Below are positions 8,988 through 18,069 of a stretch of DNA of 64,000 nt, piece by piece. A program made the position numbers and the translations under genes. Below the pieces are notes generated by a model. It had not been told where the DNA came from. It worked only from the letters and a program-made list of their open reading frames with translations, and made no database searches. The stretch is from JAVBQB01 sp031549265 (lineage in GTDB: Bacteria > Bacillota > Clostridia > Oscillospirales > JAVBQB01), in the NCBI GenBank assembly GCA_031549265.1, contig JAVBQB010000002.1, positions 620,001-684,000 of the forward strand, in the 5' to 3' direction. The stretch's first letter is position 1; each line of letters opens with the position of its first letter.

Positions 8988-11900
8988 ATTTGGTTACGGT
9001 TACTTTGCAGCTTGCGGATTTTTTGCCATCCGCCGTGACTGCCTTGATAGTTGCGCTTCCCGCTTTGATCGCTTTAATATTGCCGTCTTTGTCGACAGTT
9101 GCAATAGCTGCATTGCTCGACGTCCATGTAAGAGCCTTGTTCGTAGCGTTTGCGGGCTCTATGGAAGCCGTCAGGGCGGATGAAGCGCCGACTGTGAGCT
9201 TCAGGGTCGCCGCCGAAAGTTTCAGCTTTGAAACGGGAATGTGCGACGTCACGGTTAGCACCGCGGTTTTCGCCCCGTTGTCGGATATCGCGGTGATTGT
9301 TGCTGTACCGGGCGCGACGCCTGTCAGCTTGCCGCTGAAATCTACCTTGATAATAGACGGATCGCTCGAGGCGTATGTTACGCCCTTAATCGTGGCGGAG
9401 GTGGGCGCAAATACTATGGGAACCGAAGCAGTGCCGCCCACGGCAACCAAGGCGGTCGCGGTTTTGAAGCTTATAGAGGAAACAGGTGTTTTGGGAGCCG
9501 CGACTATGGTGACTGTGCACTTGGCGGTGAGTTTGCCACCGGAAAGCTTCGCGGTTATCGTAGCTTTACCAGGTGCCGCCGCGGTTACAGTACCGGATTG
9601 GGATATACTTGCGACCGCCGGGTTACTCGACGACCAGTCAATCGTCACGCTGGAAGCCGACACCGGGTCAAATGCTGGAGTGAGGGTGACGGCGTCGCCG
9701 TTTGCCAATGTCAAGCTCGAGCGAATTTTTATCGACTTGACCTGCGCGGGAGCCGCGGTTTTTTCGATGACGACATCCACCTGCGCAGATTTTTTCCCAT
9801 CGGCGGATGCAACGGTGATGACAGCCTCGCCGGCAGAGACCGGGGTAACAACTCCGGTCGAGCTGACGGTTGCTACAGAAGTATTACTGCTCACAAAGGT
9901 CTCCGGCTGAGGTACTGCCGCTTTGAGAGAAGGAACCGTCGTCAGGGAGACGGGAGCGGAGTCGGGAGACATCAGAAGGCTGGGCGTAAATCCGCCGGGC
10001 ACCGTGACCGACAGGGTCGCCACCGTCGTGTTTGTCACGGTTGACGTGGCTTTGAGCACAACAGGGGTGTCAAGCGCCGTTTGCGCTCTGGGATTGAGGT
10101 ATATTGTTCCGCTTGAGGTGAGAACCTCGAGCTTGTCACTCGTTGCTGTGGGCGCGCCGCCGCCTTCCGAGAAGGACCAGGTCACCGCCGAACTGGCTGA
10201 CGCTGGCGTGGGTTTGACCTTGATCTCAGTTTTCTCGGTGAGATTCAGCGTGGTAATAGCTGCGCCGGAGCTGTCCGTGATACTGAGCGCCGTGATCGCG
10301 GGCGAGGCGGAGCATGTGACCTTCAGCGATGTGACTGCGGCGGAGGCAGACTCGGCGGCGGTGGGCTTCGCGCTTATATTCGCGGTACCCGCCGAGACAA
10401 AGGTGACAGAGACGACGCCGGCCGTCTGAGACACGGTTGCGACACCCGGATTGTCGGACGACCAGGTGAGCTCGCTGGAGTACGGATTGGAAGGCTCAAT
10501 CACGGGACGGACGGTGATTACGTCCCCGGCAAACCCGGATACCGAACCGCCAGTCGCGCCGGGTACCACAGTGACCGAGCTGATCGGACGGGGCTTGACT
10601 TCAATTGTATACTGCGGGTCGGCGGACTTGGTGGCAGCGTCATATTTTTGTTGAAGCATTCCGGGTATCGACAGAACAGGATATCTGCCAAGTCCTTCTG
10701 GGCTGTCGACCTTGAGTCCGACTGTGACTGTGCCGGGGCTTACGCCTGTGACAGTCGCGGGCGCGATTCCGGATGCGGTTTGTCCGGGCGTCAGCGTCAC
10801 GGTGGCACCGTTGTCGGCCGCGCCGCCGCGGGTTACCGACCATGTCAGCGCGCTGACAGTTGTATGAGACGGAGAAATGTTGCCCTGCAGCGCGACAGTG
10901 TCGCCCGTAAGGATGGTTTTGCTGACGGGTTCAGCAAGGACGACCGAGTTCACGGCAGTCGGCGTGACCCAGACGTAAAAGACGTTAGAGCCGTCAGTTA
11001 TCTCGTTTTTAATCAGAAGTGGTTTCGGGATGTTGGGGTCGGGCTGCATAATGCTGTCGTAAGGTATATTCGGGTTTTTGGCCGGGCCTTTGGGATAGGC
11101 CGGATCCTTCATGCTGATGGCCACCAGCGGATCGCTCGGCTTGACAACGCCGTATGCCTCTGTCTGGAGCGGGGTGATGGTTATCATCGCGAGTCCCGGC
11201 TTCTGGGCGGTCAGATTACCGTTTGAGTCAACCCGCACAAACTTGTCACTTTCATTTGTGACCGTGACCGGAGTGACCGAACCGTCGTCCTTGGGCGTTA
11301 CGTTGACCGACGTCCAAATCATTCGTTTATCGGTGTTGAGCTGCGGGTCAACGGTGACGCCGATGGTTTTCTTGCTGCCAGACGGGCTGAGATCCATTTT
11401 TGTCCACGAGCCGTAGGTGTAATCGGTATCAAGACCGGTGAGCGCCAGCGATTTTATGGCGACGGCTCCGATGAATACTTTCTTTTTGTCCTCGATAGCG
11501 CCGTCCTCGCTTATGGCGGTGAGGGTGGTCACGCCGGGCTGGAGGGCTTCCATGTAACCGGTGGCGCTGTTGATCTTCGCGACAGTCGGGTTGGAGCTGG
11601 TCCAGGATACTTTAGTGTTGGCCGGCTGCCATTTCGGATCGGGCTTGCCCTCGACTATATTGGGCGCTTTGGTATGATCGGCGTCGATGTAGCAGTTGAA
11701 TTCGACGTGCATGTTCTGTGTATATCCGACCGGATAGACCCAGGTGTCCATCAGAATGCGTATGTTCTCAACGCCGGGCGCTCCGTCATGAGGCTCGATA
11801 GTCACCATGCATGTGGCAGTGTAAGTTTTGTCCCCGTCAAGCAGTGTCGCGATCAGCTTAATCGGGTGGTCGACAAGCATGTCGTCAACTCTGGTTCCAC

Positions 11901-14900
11901 TGGGCTCGGTCGGGTCGGGGACTATGACCCGCTCCATTTTGTATGTGGTTTTCTTGCCGAACAGGTAACCGTCGCTGGTCAGCTCAAGTTTATCCATATC
12001 TTCAATTGACCACTGTATATTTTTGTTCGTGGCGTTATCGGGCGAGATTGTAGCCGAGAATTTGACCTTATCGCCCGCTGACATGGTTGTCTTGGCCGGC
12101 AGAGTCATGGATTTGACCGGAATAATGTTGCTGACGACGGTTACGGCGCAGGTCTGCACCTGAGTGGTATCAGCTAGCGGAGTTACGTCGATCCAAGTGC
12201 TTCCGGGAGCAACGGCAGTGACAAGACCAGTAGTCTGGTCAACAGTTACAATGCTTGCGTCTCTCGAGACATAACGCACTTCTTTGTTCTGGAGATCGAC
12301 CGGGGTCAGGCTGGTCGTAAGCAGCTTTTTCTCGCCGGTTTTCAGGCTGAGCGTCTTGGTGCTCAGAGTCATTTTCACTTGGGAACTCAATACTTCAAGG
12401 TTGATTGACGTCGAAACCGACGGATCGTTCTGGAGGCTGGCGAGTATGACTCCCTTTCCGGCGCCTATGGCCGAAATTTTCGCGCCGTTGGTGGATGTGT
12501 TCGGCGGCAGGTTTGCCTGGGTGACCAGTTCGTCCTCCATTTTGGCTGTAGTCGTGTTCTTGACGTCCAGAGACCAGATTACGACGTCGTCCTGTGCCAG
12601 TGACGGCACGACCTTGGCGGTCAGATGGATCTCGCCGCCCTTGTACATGGTGAGGTTGTCGGAATTAATTACGATACCCTTAATCGTGGAATCGACGGTG
12701 ACGGTGCAGGATGCGGATTTGTCGGGGAAGGCGGACGAGGTGGCGGTGATAGTTACAGTCGACCTTGTTTGATTAGGCAGAACGGCCAGTCCGGTTATTT
12801 TTCCGGTCGCGTCGACAGTGACGAGGCCCGGATTAGATGACGCCCATTTGACAGATCTGTTGGACAACGTGATCGGCGAGACAACGGCGGTCAGTTTTTT
12901 GCTCATGCCGATTCCGACCGTCTCTTTATTCGGGTAAAGCGCGATTCCGTTATCCTTGCCGACGACGATGACGGTGCATGACGCCTGTATGTCGCCGACG
13001 CGGGCGGATACTCCGGTCATGCCGGGCTTGATTCCGGTAACTTTGCCGTTCGCGATTGTGGCGACGGCGGGATCATCAGACGACCAAACCACCTCATCGG
13101 TGCTGGTCGCGGGCGTTTTAGTGGCGGAAATCATAGCGGTTCCGCCCTCAGCAACTTCAATTATGGTGCGGTTTAGAGACAAGTCGGTGGCCTTGATTTC
13201 GTCAACAACATTTATTGTGACCGTTGCCTTTTTCTTTGTATCCTTGACTGCGGTAATTGTGAGCTTTGAGGTACCCTTGCTCATGGCAGTGACTGTTCCG
13301 TCAGTTTCGGCGACTGTCGCGATGTTGCTTTTGTCAATTGACCAGGTCACGGATTTTGGATCGCTATACGTGCCGCTGGGAGTCGTAATTGTCGGGATTA
13401 TCTTGTAGGTTGAGCCCATAACCAGGGTTATCGAGCTTTGGTTGGCCGAAACGCTGCTGATCGTGTTGTCCTTGGTGGGGTCGGGGGTGGGTGTGGGTTT
13501 TGAGCCGGAGGTGTAGCTGAGGATCAGCTCAGATACCTGATCGAGGCTGGTGTAGGGCTTTTGCTTGAATATTTCAGCCATGATCGCGCTTTTTTGTTCG
13601 GCGGTGAAAGTTTTGTACGGAGGGTTGTCGATCGAAATATTCATCAGCTCCGCGTTGCTCTTGTTTTCAATAATCTTGGTCAGCTCTTCTTTGGCCTTCA
13701 CGGAGTTAATGGAGTCCAGCAGATTGGTTTCAAGAATACGAACGGCGTTAACTGTCTGATTAAACAGCGTTTTGAGCGACGCTTCATCAGGAAAGTCGGT
13801 TCCGCGCGCGAGCAGTACCATGCGGGCAACATGCAGTCTGCCGACTTGGGAGAGTGTGTAATATTTGCTGGCGTCGGTAAAGTCGATGTTCATCTGACTT
13901 TCAAATTCAGACGTCTCGATGATGTTCTTGACCTGCTGGGCGTTCGCGGCGCGGTTGATAGCGTAGAGCGCGCCCCTGCCGCCGACCTCGATGTTGATGA
14001 GATCCTGGATGGCTGTGCGGTTGGTCAGACGATCATTTTTGTCGTATATGCGTTTTGCGATCTCGTCCTGATCGGCGAGCGGTAACGAAACAAAGTTCTG
14101 GGTGGAAAGTCCCAGCGCGTTGTCCGAAGCCAGCAGGCGGCGGATTGCCTCGCTGCCGTAATATGTTCCGGTAGAAGCGTAGAAAATGGCGTTTCTATAG
14201 TACCTGACAATTTCCGATTCGTCGCCGGAGGACATCTGCTCAAGATCAAGTCCCGAGGCGCTTACCTTCAGCTCCTCATAATAGCTGTTGCCCCAGTCGA
14301 TATAAAGCTGCTGGTTGATGTCGCCTTTCAGCGAGTTCTGCCTTCTGGTGACCGGGACAAGCACTTCGATTCCACGCTTGTTGCTAAGGGTTACAAGCGA
14401 GGCGCGCCTGGAATCGGACTCCGAGCCGTCAAATTCGTAATATACCCTGGGTGAGGTGTAATTTGTCGGAGAAGGAATGAATAAACCGATCCAGTATCCC
14501 AGCCTGCGCTGATCCGAGAGCTTGACAGTTCCGCCTGACTGAGTGATGGTGACCGAGTTCCCGTGATCTTCCACCCTCGTTGTGAGGTTGAGACTGTAGC
14601 CGCCGGTATAGTCGCCGTCGCGGCTGATGGCCATATCCGATCTGGGGCGCGAGACGTTGGATATTCTGGATGTGTCCCGTCCTTTTTCGGTTTTGCCGGC
14701 GACCGTCGCCGATATGTTGTTGGCGATGTTCAGAGTCTTTGGAGACATCGCGACGTTCGCGCCGGGTTTGTTGATATCAAGCACGTTAATCGCGCCCTTG
14801 CCGGTGATTGTTATATTGTTGGCGTCAATTTTAACGTTCTCTGCGGTGGTTTTCTCAGCCAGGTTCATTGAGGAATCATTGCCGTCGGAATAAAACGTAA

Positions 14901-15987
14901 CGCTGTTGACGCTGCCGGAAACAAGCTCGACTTTGGCTCTGGGAGAGCGGATATCGAGCGTTTTCAGATTGGCGTTTTCTAGCTTGAACAAAGTGTTGTC
15001 GGCAGCGCCCTTGGCAACCGTCAGCGAATCCGCGCCCTCACCGGTTATGTAAAGACCGGTCTGGGCGCTGATATCCCCGAGTTTCGAGCCGTCTGACAGG
15101 ACGATATGGGTGTCGCCGTTGGGATTATTGACATAAACGCCCTCGGTCACAGTTGTGCCCGAAATCTTGACGCTGTTCGGGCCGCCGCCGCGGATGATCA
15201 GACGTCCGTTTATTGTGGATTTGGCAATTTCGACATCGCCGGCTCCGACGCCGTCTCCGATTATGAGATCGCCGGTGATCGACAGTCCGGAAAATTTGCT
15301 GCCGGCGACAGCGGTGAGATACGAACCGGTGACGGATTCGTTGGAAGACGCCGCAGAATAGAATTTGGATATAATATTATCAAGTATGGTGACGGCTTCG
15401 GCGCGTTTGAGATTGCCTTTGGGGTTAAACGTACCGTTGGGCAGTCCGTTGATGTAGCCGCTGTCCACCATAGCCGAGAGATAATCCACGGCGTAAGATG
15501 AAATCTGCACAGCGTCGGTAAACCTGTTCAGCGGGAAAGACTCGCTGCTGGAAAGGTAGAGCGCGCGGGCGACAGTGACCGCCGCCTCCTCGCGCGTTAT
15601 GGGCGCGTCGGGAGACATGGTGTTTGAGCTGGTGCCGGTTGAGGTGCCCATGCGGTAAGCAACGGCAATCTGGTTGTAGTACCACTTGTTCTTGGACACA
15701 TCGGCGAATCTGGAAATATCCGCGGTAGCGGTCGCGCCGAACACGCGGTTGAGGATAGTCAGGAATTCTGCGCGCGAAATATCGCTGTTGGGCAGGAAGC
15801 GGCCACCGCCGACGCCCTGTAGGACGCCGTTGTCCACCCAGCGTGAAATAGCGTCCTTCGCCCAATGGTTTTCGGTATCGGAAAATGAAGCCGCAAGCGC
15901 CGGTGAAGATCCGCCGAGACCGGGAAAAGAGAGCGCGAGTGACATCACCAAAGCAAAAACTAGAATACGTTTGAATCTGGTTTTCAT
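8986..15987 (-). CDS. Giant S-layer-anchored protein with about 17 BIG2 Ig-like repeats
   Basis: A 2333-residue secreted surface protein. Residues 1-33 are a signal peptide (basic start, hydrophobic core, PALAAS cleavage region). Three SLH domains follow (about 34-82, 92-142, 158-210; hallmark blocks HWAKDAISRWV, ISRAEFLTILN, YINGLPNGTFNPKG, LKRAEAVTIL), which bind pyruvylated cell-wall polymer. Residues about 225-440 look like stacked short strands (repeats such as GDLIIGDGVGAGDVEI), suggesting a beta-helix. About 440-830 is unlike known domains to my eye. A PTPTPDPT hinge near 830 leads into about 1500 residues of BIG2 repeats, each with the WSSxNxxxATVxxxGxVTAxxxGxATITA pattern. GGAGGT at 15998-16003 precedes the ATG. 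A stalk or adhesin role is likely. Confidence 0.9.
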   Translation of the reverse strand: MKTRFKRILVFALVMSLALSFPGLGGSSPALAASFSDTENHWAKDAISRWVDNGVLQGVGGGRFLPNSDISRAEFLTILNRVFGATATADISRFADVSKNKWYYNQIAVAYRMGTSTGTSSNTMSPDAPITREEAAVTVARALYLSSSESFPLNRFTDAVQISSYAVDYLSAMVDSGYINGLPNGTFNPKGNLKRAEAVTILDNIISKFYSAASSNESVTGSYLTAVAGSKFSGLSITGDLIIGDGVGAGDVEIAKSTINGRLIIRGGGPNSVKISGTTVTEGVYVNNPNGDTHIVLSDGSKLGDISAQTGLYITGEGADSLTVAKGAADNTLFKLENANLKTLDIRSPRAKVELVSGSVNSVTFYSDGNDSSMNLAEKTTAENVKIDANNITITGKGAINVLDINKPGANVAMSPKTLNIANNISATVAGKTEKGRDTSRISNVSRPRSDMAISRDGDYTGGYSLNLTTRVEDHGNSVTITQSGGTVKLSDQRRLGYWIGLFIPSPTNYTSPRVYYEFDGSESDSRRASLVTLSNKRGIEVLVPVTRRQNSLKGDINQQLYIDWGNSYYEELKVSASGLDLEQMSSGDESEIVRYYRNAIFYASTGTYYGSEAIRRLLASDNALGLSTQNFVSLPLADQDEIAKRIYDKNDRLTNRTAIQDLINIEVGGRGALYAINRAANAQQVKNIIETSEFESQMNIDFTDASKYYTLSQVGRLHVARMVLLARGTDFPDEASLKTLFNQTVNAVRILETNLLDSINSVKAKEELTKIIENKSNAELMNISIDNPPYKTFTAEQKSAIMAEIFKQKPYTSLDQVSELILSYTSGSKPTPTPDPTKDNTISSVSANQSSITLVMGSTYKIIPTITTPSGTYSDPKSVTWSIDKSNIATVAETDGTVTAMSKGTSKLTITAVKDTKKKATVTINVVDEIKATDLSLNRTIIEVAEGGTAMISATKTPATSTDEVVWSSDDPAVATIANGKVTGIKPGMTGVSARVGDIQASCTVIVVGKDNGIALYPNKETVGIGMSKKLTAVVSPITLSNRSVKWASSNPGLVTVDATGKITGLAVLPNQTRSTVTITATSSAFPDKSASCTVTVDSTIKGIVINSDNLTMYKGGEIHLTAKVVPSLAQDDVVIWSLDVKNTTTAKMEDELVTQANLPPNTSTNGAKISAIGAGKGVILASLQNDPSVSTSINLEVLSSQVKMTLSTKTLSLKTGEKKLLTTSLTPVDLQNKEVRYVSRDASIVTVDQTTGLVTAVAPGSTWIDVTPLADTTQVQTCAVTVVSNIIPVKSMTLPAKTTMSAGDKVKFSATISPDNATNKNIQWSIEDMDKLELTSDGYLFGKKTTYKMERVIVPDPTEPSGTRVDDMLVDHPIKLIATLLDGDKTYTATCMVTIEPHDGAPGVENIRILMDTWVYPVGYTQNMHVEFNCYIDADHTKAPNIVEGKPDPKWQPANTKVSWTSSNPTVAKINSATGYMEALQPGVTTLTAISEDGAIEDKKKVFIGAVAIKSLALTGLDTDYTYGSWTKMDLSPSGSKKTIGVTVDPQLNTDKRMIWTSVNVTPKDDGSVTPVTVTNESDKFVRVDSNGNLTAQKPGLAMITITPLQTEAYGVVKPSDPLVAISMKDPAYPKGPAKNPNIPYDSIMQPDPNIPKPLLIKNEITDGSNVFYVWVTPTAVNSVVLAEPVSKTILTGDTVALQGNISPSHTTVSALTWSVTRGGAADNGATVTLTPGQTASGIAPATVTGVSPGTVTVGLKVDSPEGLGRYPVLSIPGMLQQKYDAATKSADPQYTIEVKPRPISSVTVVPGATGGSVSGFAGDVITVRPVIEPSNPYSSELTWSSDNPGVATVSQTAGVVSVTFVSAGTANISAKPTAAESASAAVTSLKVTCSASPAITALSITDSSGAAITTLNLTEKTEIKVKPTPASASSAVTWSFSEGGGAPTATSDKLEVLTSSGTIYLNPRAQTALDTPVVLKATSTVTNTTVATLSVTVPGGFTPSLLMSPDSAPVSLTTVPSLKAAVPQPETFVSSNTSVATVSSTGVVTPVSAGEAVITVASADGKKSAQVDVVIEKTAAPAQVKSIKIRSSLTLANGDAVTLTPAFDPVSASSVTIDWSSSNPAVASISQSGTVTAAAPGKATITAKLSGGKLTAKCTVTIVAAPKTPVSSISFKTATALVAVGGTASVPIVFAPTSATIKGVTYASSDPSIIKVDFSGKLTGVAPGTATITAISDNGAKTAVLTVTSHIPVSKLKLSAATLKLTVGASSALTASIEPANATNKALTWTSSNAAIATVDKDGNIKAIKAGSATIKAVTADGKKSASCKVTVTK

Positions 15988-16071
15988 TTTTTTACCTCCA
16001 AAGATTATGCAGAGAAATTAATTTTATAGCATTTATTGACAAAAGTCTACAGCTTTTTGATATGATAAGGC

Positions 16072-16100
16072 TTGACGCAGAGTCGAAGCGAACATATAAT
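16072..16100 (+). promoter_or_regulatory. Sigma-A-type promoter, distal
   Basis: TTGACG at 16072-16077, 17-base spacer, perfect TATAAT at 16095-16100. It points at the gene starting at 16382 but would give a leader of about 275 bases. Confidence 0.5.
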
Positions 16101-16292
16101 TTAATCGATAGTTATCGGTCGCCACCTTAGTATGATTCAGTTTTTTACGCTTATTATTTTAATAACTGCAACAGTTTATCGTTTTAACGCCATAAAAGAA
16201 CAAATGGATCTTTTTGTCAGCGGTTTTCGTATGACAATGTTAGGGAATAAATTCATATTTTTCCTATTTTATATTTGAAATAATTATTTTAT

Positions 16293-16322
16293 TTGACAAA
16301 ACCATTGTACATGTAATAAAAT
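16293..16322 (+). promoter_or_regulatory. Sigma-A-type promoter, proximal
   Basis: Perfect TTGACA at 16293-16298, 18-base spacer, TAAAAT at 16317-16322. It lies about 60 bases before the next ATG, with GAGGGAGGG as ribosome site. Confidence 0.6.
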
Positions 16323-16381
16323 GTCTCTAATATGACTCAAGTAAAGTAAGACATGCAATACTTGTCTAGAGGGAGGGCGCT

Positions 16382-17095
16382 ATGTCCAATAAAAAAGACG
16401 GCAAAAACATGTTGGACATGTTAGAGCGGATGGGCATGGTCAGAAAGGCTTCGGAAGACGGATTGGATGACGAAGCTTTTGAGGCGATTTTGTCCGACGC
16501 CGGAAGCGCGAATCTTGATCCCGCGCCTGTGCCGGAGCCGGTTGTCGAAATGCCGCGCCCCGAGCCGCCCAAAGCTTTTGAGCAGATATTTGAGAGTAAG
16601 ATAGACACGGGTGCCGCCGCTAAAGAGGATTCGTCAGCCGGTAAAGACGTCTGGGATGATTCGTTCGGAGTGCCGGATACAGACGCATATAATGAAATCG
16701 ACGAGCTCTACACAAAGTTTGGTTTTTCACTCAAAGGCACCAATACTATATACATTATCGAGGAATACCTGAAAACTCTGCCGGACTCTCTGCCGCCCGA
16801 TCTGAAGCGTACCATCGTACTTAAGATTGTCGCGGCATCCGGATTTGATTTTGAGCGGCTGCTCAACGACGGCATCGAGAGGGTTACAAAGCTCAGCGAC
16901 TACGCGTCTACCTTCTCCGCCAGAACAGACGAAACACTTGCCCGGTATACTAACGAGATCGAGGCTCTGGAGAGACAGATTGAGACGGTGAAGGGCATCA
17001 TTGATGAACGCAAAAACATGCATAAGAAGCAGTTTCTGGCGATTGAAAACGAAACTCAACGGCTTCGCGAGATCCTGGACTTCATAACAAAATAA
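16382..17095 (+). CDS. Coiled-coil protein of unknown function
   Basis: 237 residues, cytoplasmic, no signal peptide. Residues 1-95 are acidic and low in complexity, with a Pro/Glu-rich stretch (PAPVPEPVVEMPRPEPP). Residues about 100-165 form a compact helical region with IDELYTKFGFSLKGTN, and about 175-235 is a long heptad-like coiled coil (EIEALERQIETVKGIID). I do not recognise a family. The excellent ribosome site and codon use show it is a real gene. It heads a rightward set with a membrane-anchored OmpA-like protein and a hydratase, but no functional link is evident. Confidence 0.7.
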   Translation: MSNKKDGKNMLDMLERMGMVRKASEDGLDDEAFEAILSDAGSANLDPAPVPEPVVEMPRPEPPKAFEQIFESKIDTGAAAKEDSSAGKDVWDDSFGVPDTDAYNEIDELYTKFGFSLKGTNTIYIIEEYLKTLPDSLPPDLKRTIVLKIVAASGFDFERLLNDGIERVTKLSDYASTFSARTDETLARYTNEIEALERQIETVKGIIDERKNMHKKQFLAIENETQRLREILDFITK

Positions 17096-17250
17096 AGAGA
17101 TGCGGCATGACTGCCCGGGCGTTGCGGGGTTGTCCTGCCGCTTTGACGCTGCCCTGACCCATTATGCAAGACGCGGTCGATTGGCCGCTTATTCCTGTTT
17201 TTGCAGTTATTTTTCAGAATTATTGTAATGTTGTAAGATGGTGTTTGTCC

Positions 17251-18054
17251 TTGAAGAAGTATAAGATAACAACACTGGGGAAAGTGACGCTGTTGCTTTC
17301 CTGCGTTGCATTGGTGACGCTTGTCGCGTCGTCGTATACGCTTGCCGTCGGGATCGGCGCGCTCATTTCGGGGGTGGAGGCTACGCCGTCCACCGCCAAT
17401 ACCGATCTAAGCGGTGTTGTTGCGACAGACGGCAGCCGGCCGGATGTGACAGACGGTTCTGGCGCGCCAGCGGGAGCGTCCGGGCTTGCCGATAGTCCGA
17501 ACCCACCGCCATCAGGCGAGACTGAAGATAGTTCCGCGCCGACCGGCGACCCCCCCGCAGCCGTATCGGACGCTGCGCCGTCCGGTGCCGAGGATATAGC
17601 CGATTCGGGTACTGATCCTGCCCCGGAACAAGCCTCGAGTCAGCCTGTACCGAACACGGCCCAGCCTGATGCCACTATCGAAGCGCCGACAGCGGATTCC
17701 GCAAGCCCCCAGGCGTCTCCGGAGAGCACCCGGCCCGCTGACGATGATGAACCGGCAATTCTCGGGAACCAGCCCGCAGACAAGCTGCGCCTGAGCTACA
17801 GCGACGGCGCGGTTGACCTGAGTGATACAGGAAAACGGAAGCTGGCAACGTTTATATCGAAACAGAACTGGTATGATGGGGTGTATGTCCGCGTTCAGGT
17901 GGGCGCCGGAAACGGTTCTATGGAGAGGGTGCAGGGGATAGTTGTGTCCCTGACGGATCTCGGAGTTCCCAAAGCTAGTATAAGAGCAAACGTTACGAAT
18001 GATCTCTCGGGCAACGCGGCTTTGGTCTATTTGACCGGCAAAGAGAGTAAATAA
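17251..18054 (+). CDS. Membrane-anchored protein with Pro/Ala/Ser-rich linker and OmpA-like C-terminus
   Basis: Starting at TTG 17251 gives MKKYKITTLGKVTLLLSCVA, a basic N-terminus followed by one hydrophobic anchor. The frame is open back to ATG 17164, but that start has no ribosome site and adds an odd leader. About residues 35-175 are a disordered Pro/Ser/Asp-rich linker. The last 90 residues (from about KLRLSYSDGAVDLSDTGKRK, with VQVGAGNGSMERVQGIVVSL later) resemble a reduced OmpA/MotB-type peptidoglycan-binding fold: a strand, a helix and a GxxD-like loop. That reading is inference; the topology is clearer than the fold. 15 bases separate it from the hydratase gene. Confidence 0.6.
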   Translation: MKKYKITTLGKVTLLLSCVALVTLVASSYTLAVGIGALISGVEATPSTANTDLSGVVATDGSRPDVTDGSGAPAGASGLADSPNPPPSGETEDSSAPTGDPPAAVSDAAPSGAEDIADSGTDPAPEQASSQPVPNTAQPDATIEAPTADSASPQASPESTRPADDDEPAILGNQPADKLRLSYSDGAVDLSDTGKRKLATFISKQNWYDGVYVRVQVGAGNGSMERVQGIVVSLTDLGVPKASIRANVTNDLSGNAALVYLTGKESK

Positions 18055-18069
18055 TTTTTGGAGAGGCAC

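Larger units (their letters stand above)
15988..16381. other. AT-rich divergent spacer
   Basis: 394 bases between the divergent SLH/BIG2 gene and the 237-residue protein gene. It holds the minus-strand ribosome site at 15998-16003 and two promoter-like sequences for the plus strand. No clear minus-strand promoter for the giant surface protein was recognised. Confidence 0.6.

Noticed and set aside
8990..9910. Long plus-strand frames antisense to the SLH/BIG2 gene
   Set aside because: They mirror the repetitive coding bias of the minus-strand gene; no ribosome sites or recognisable domains.
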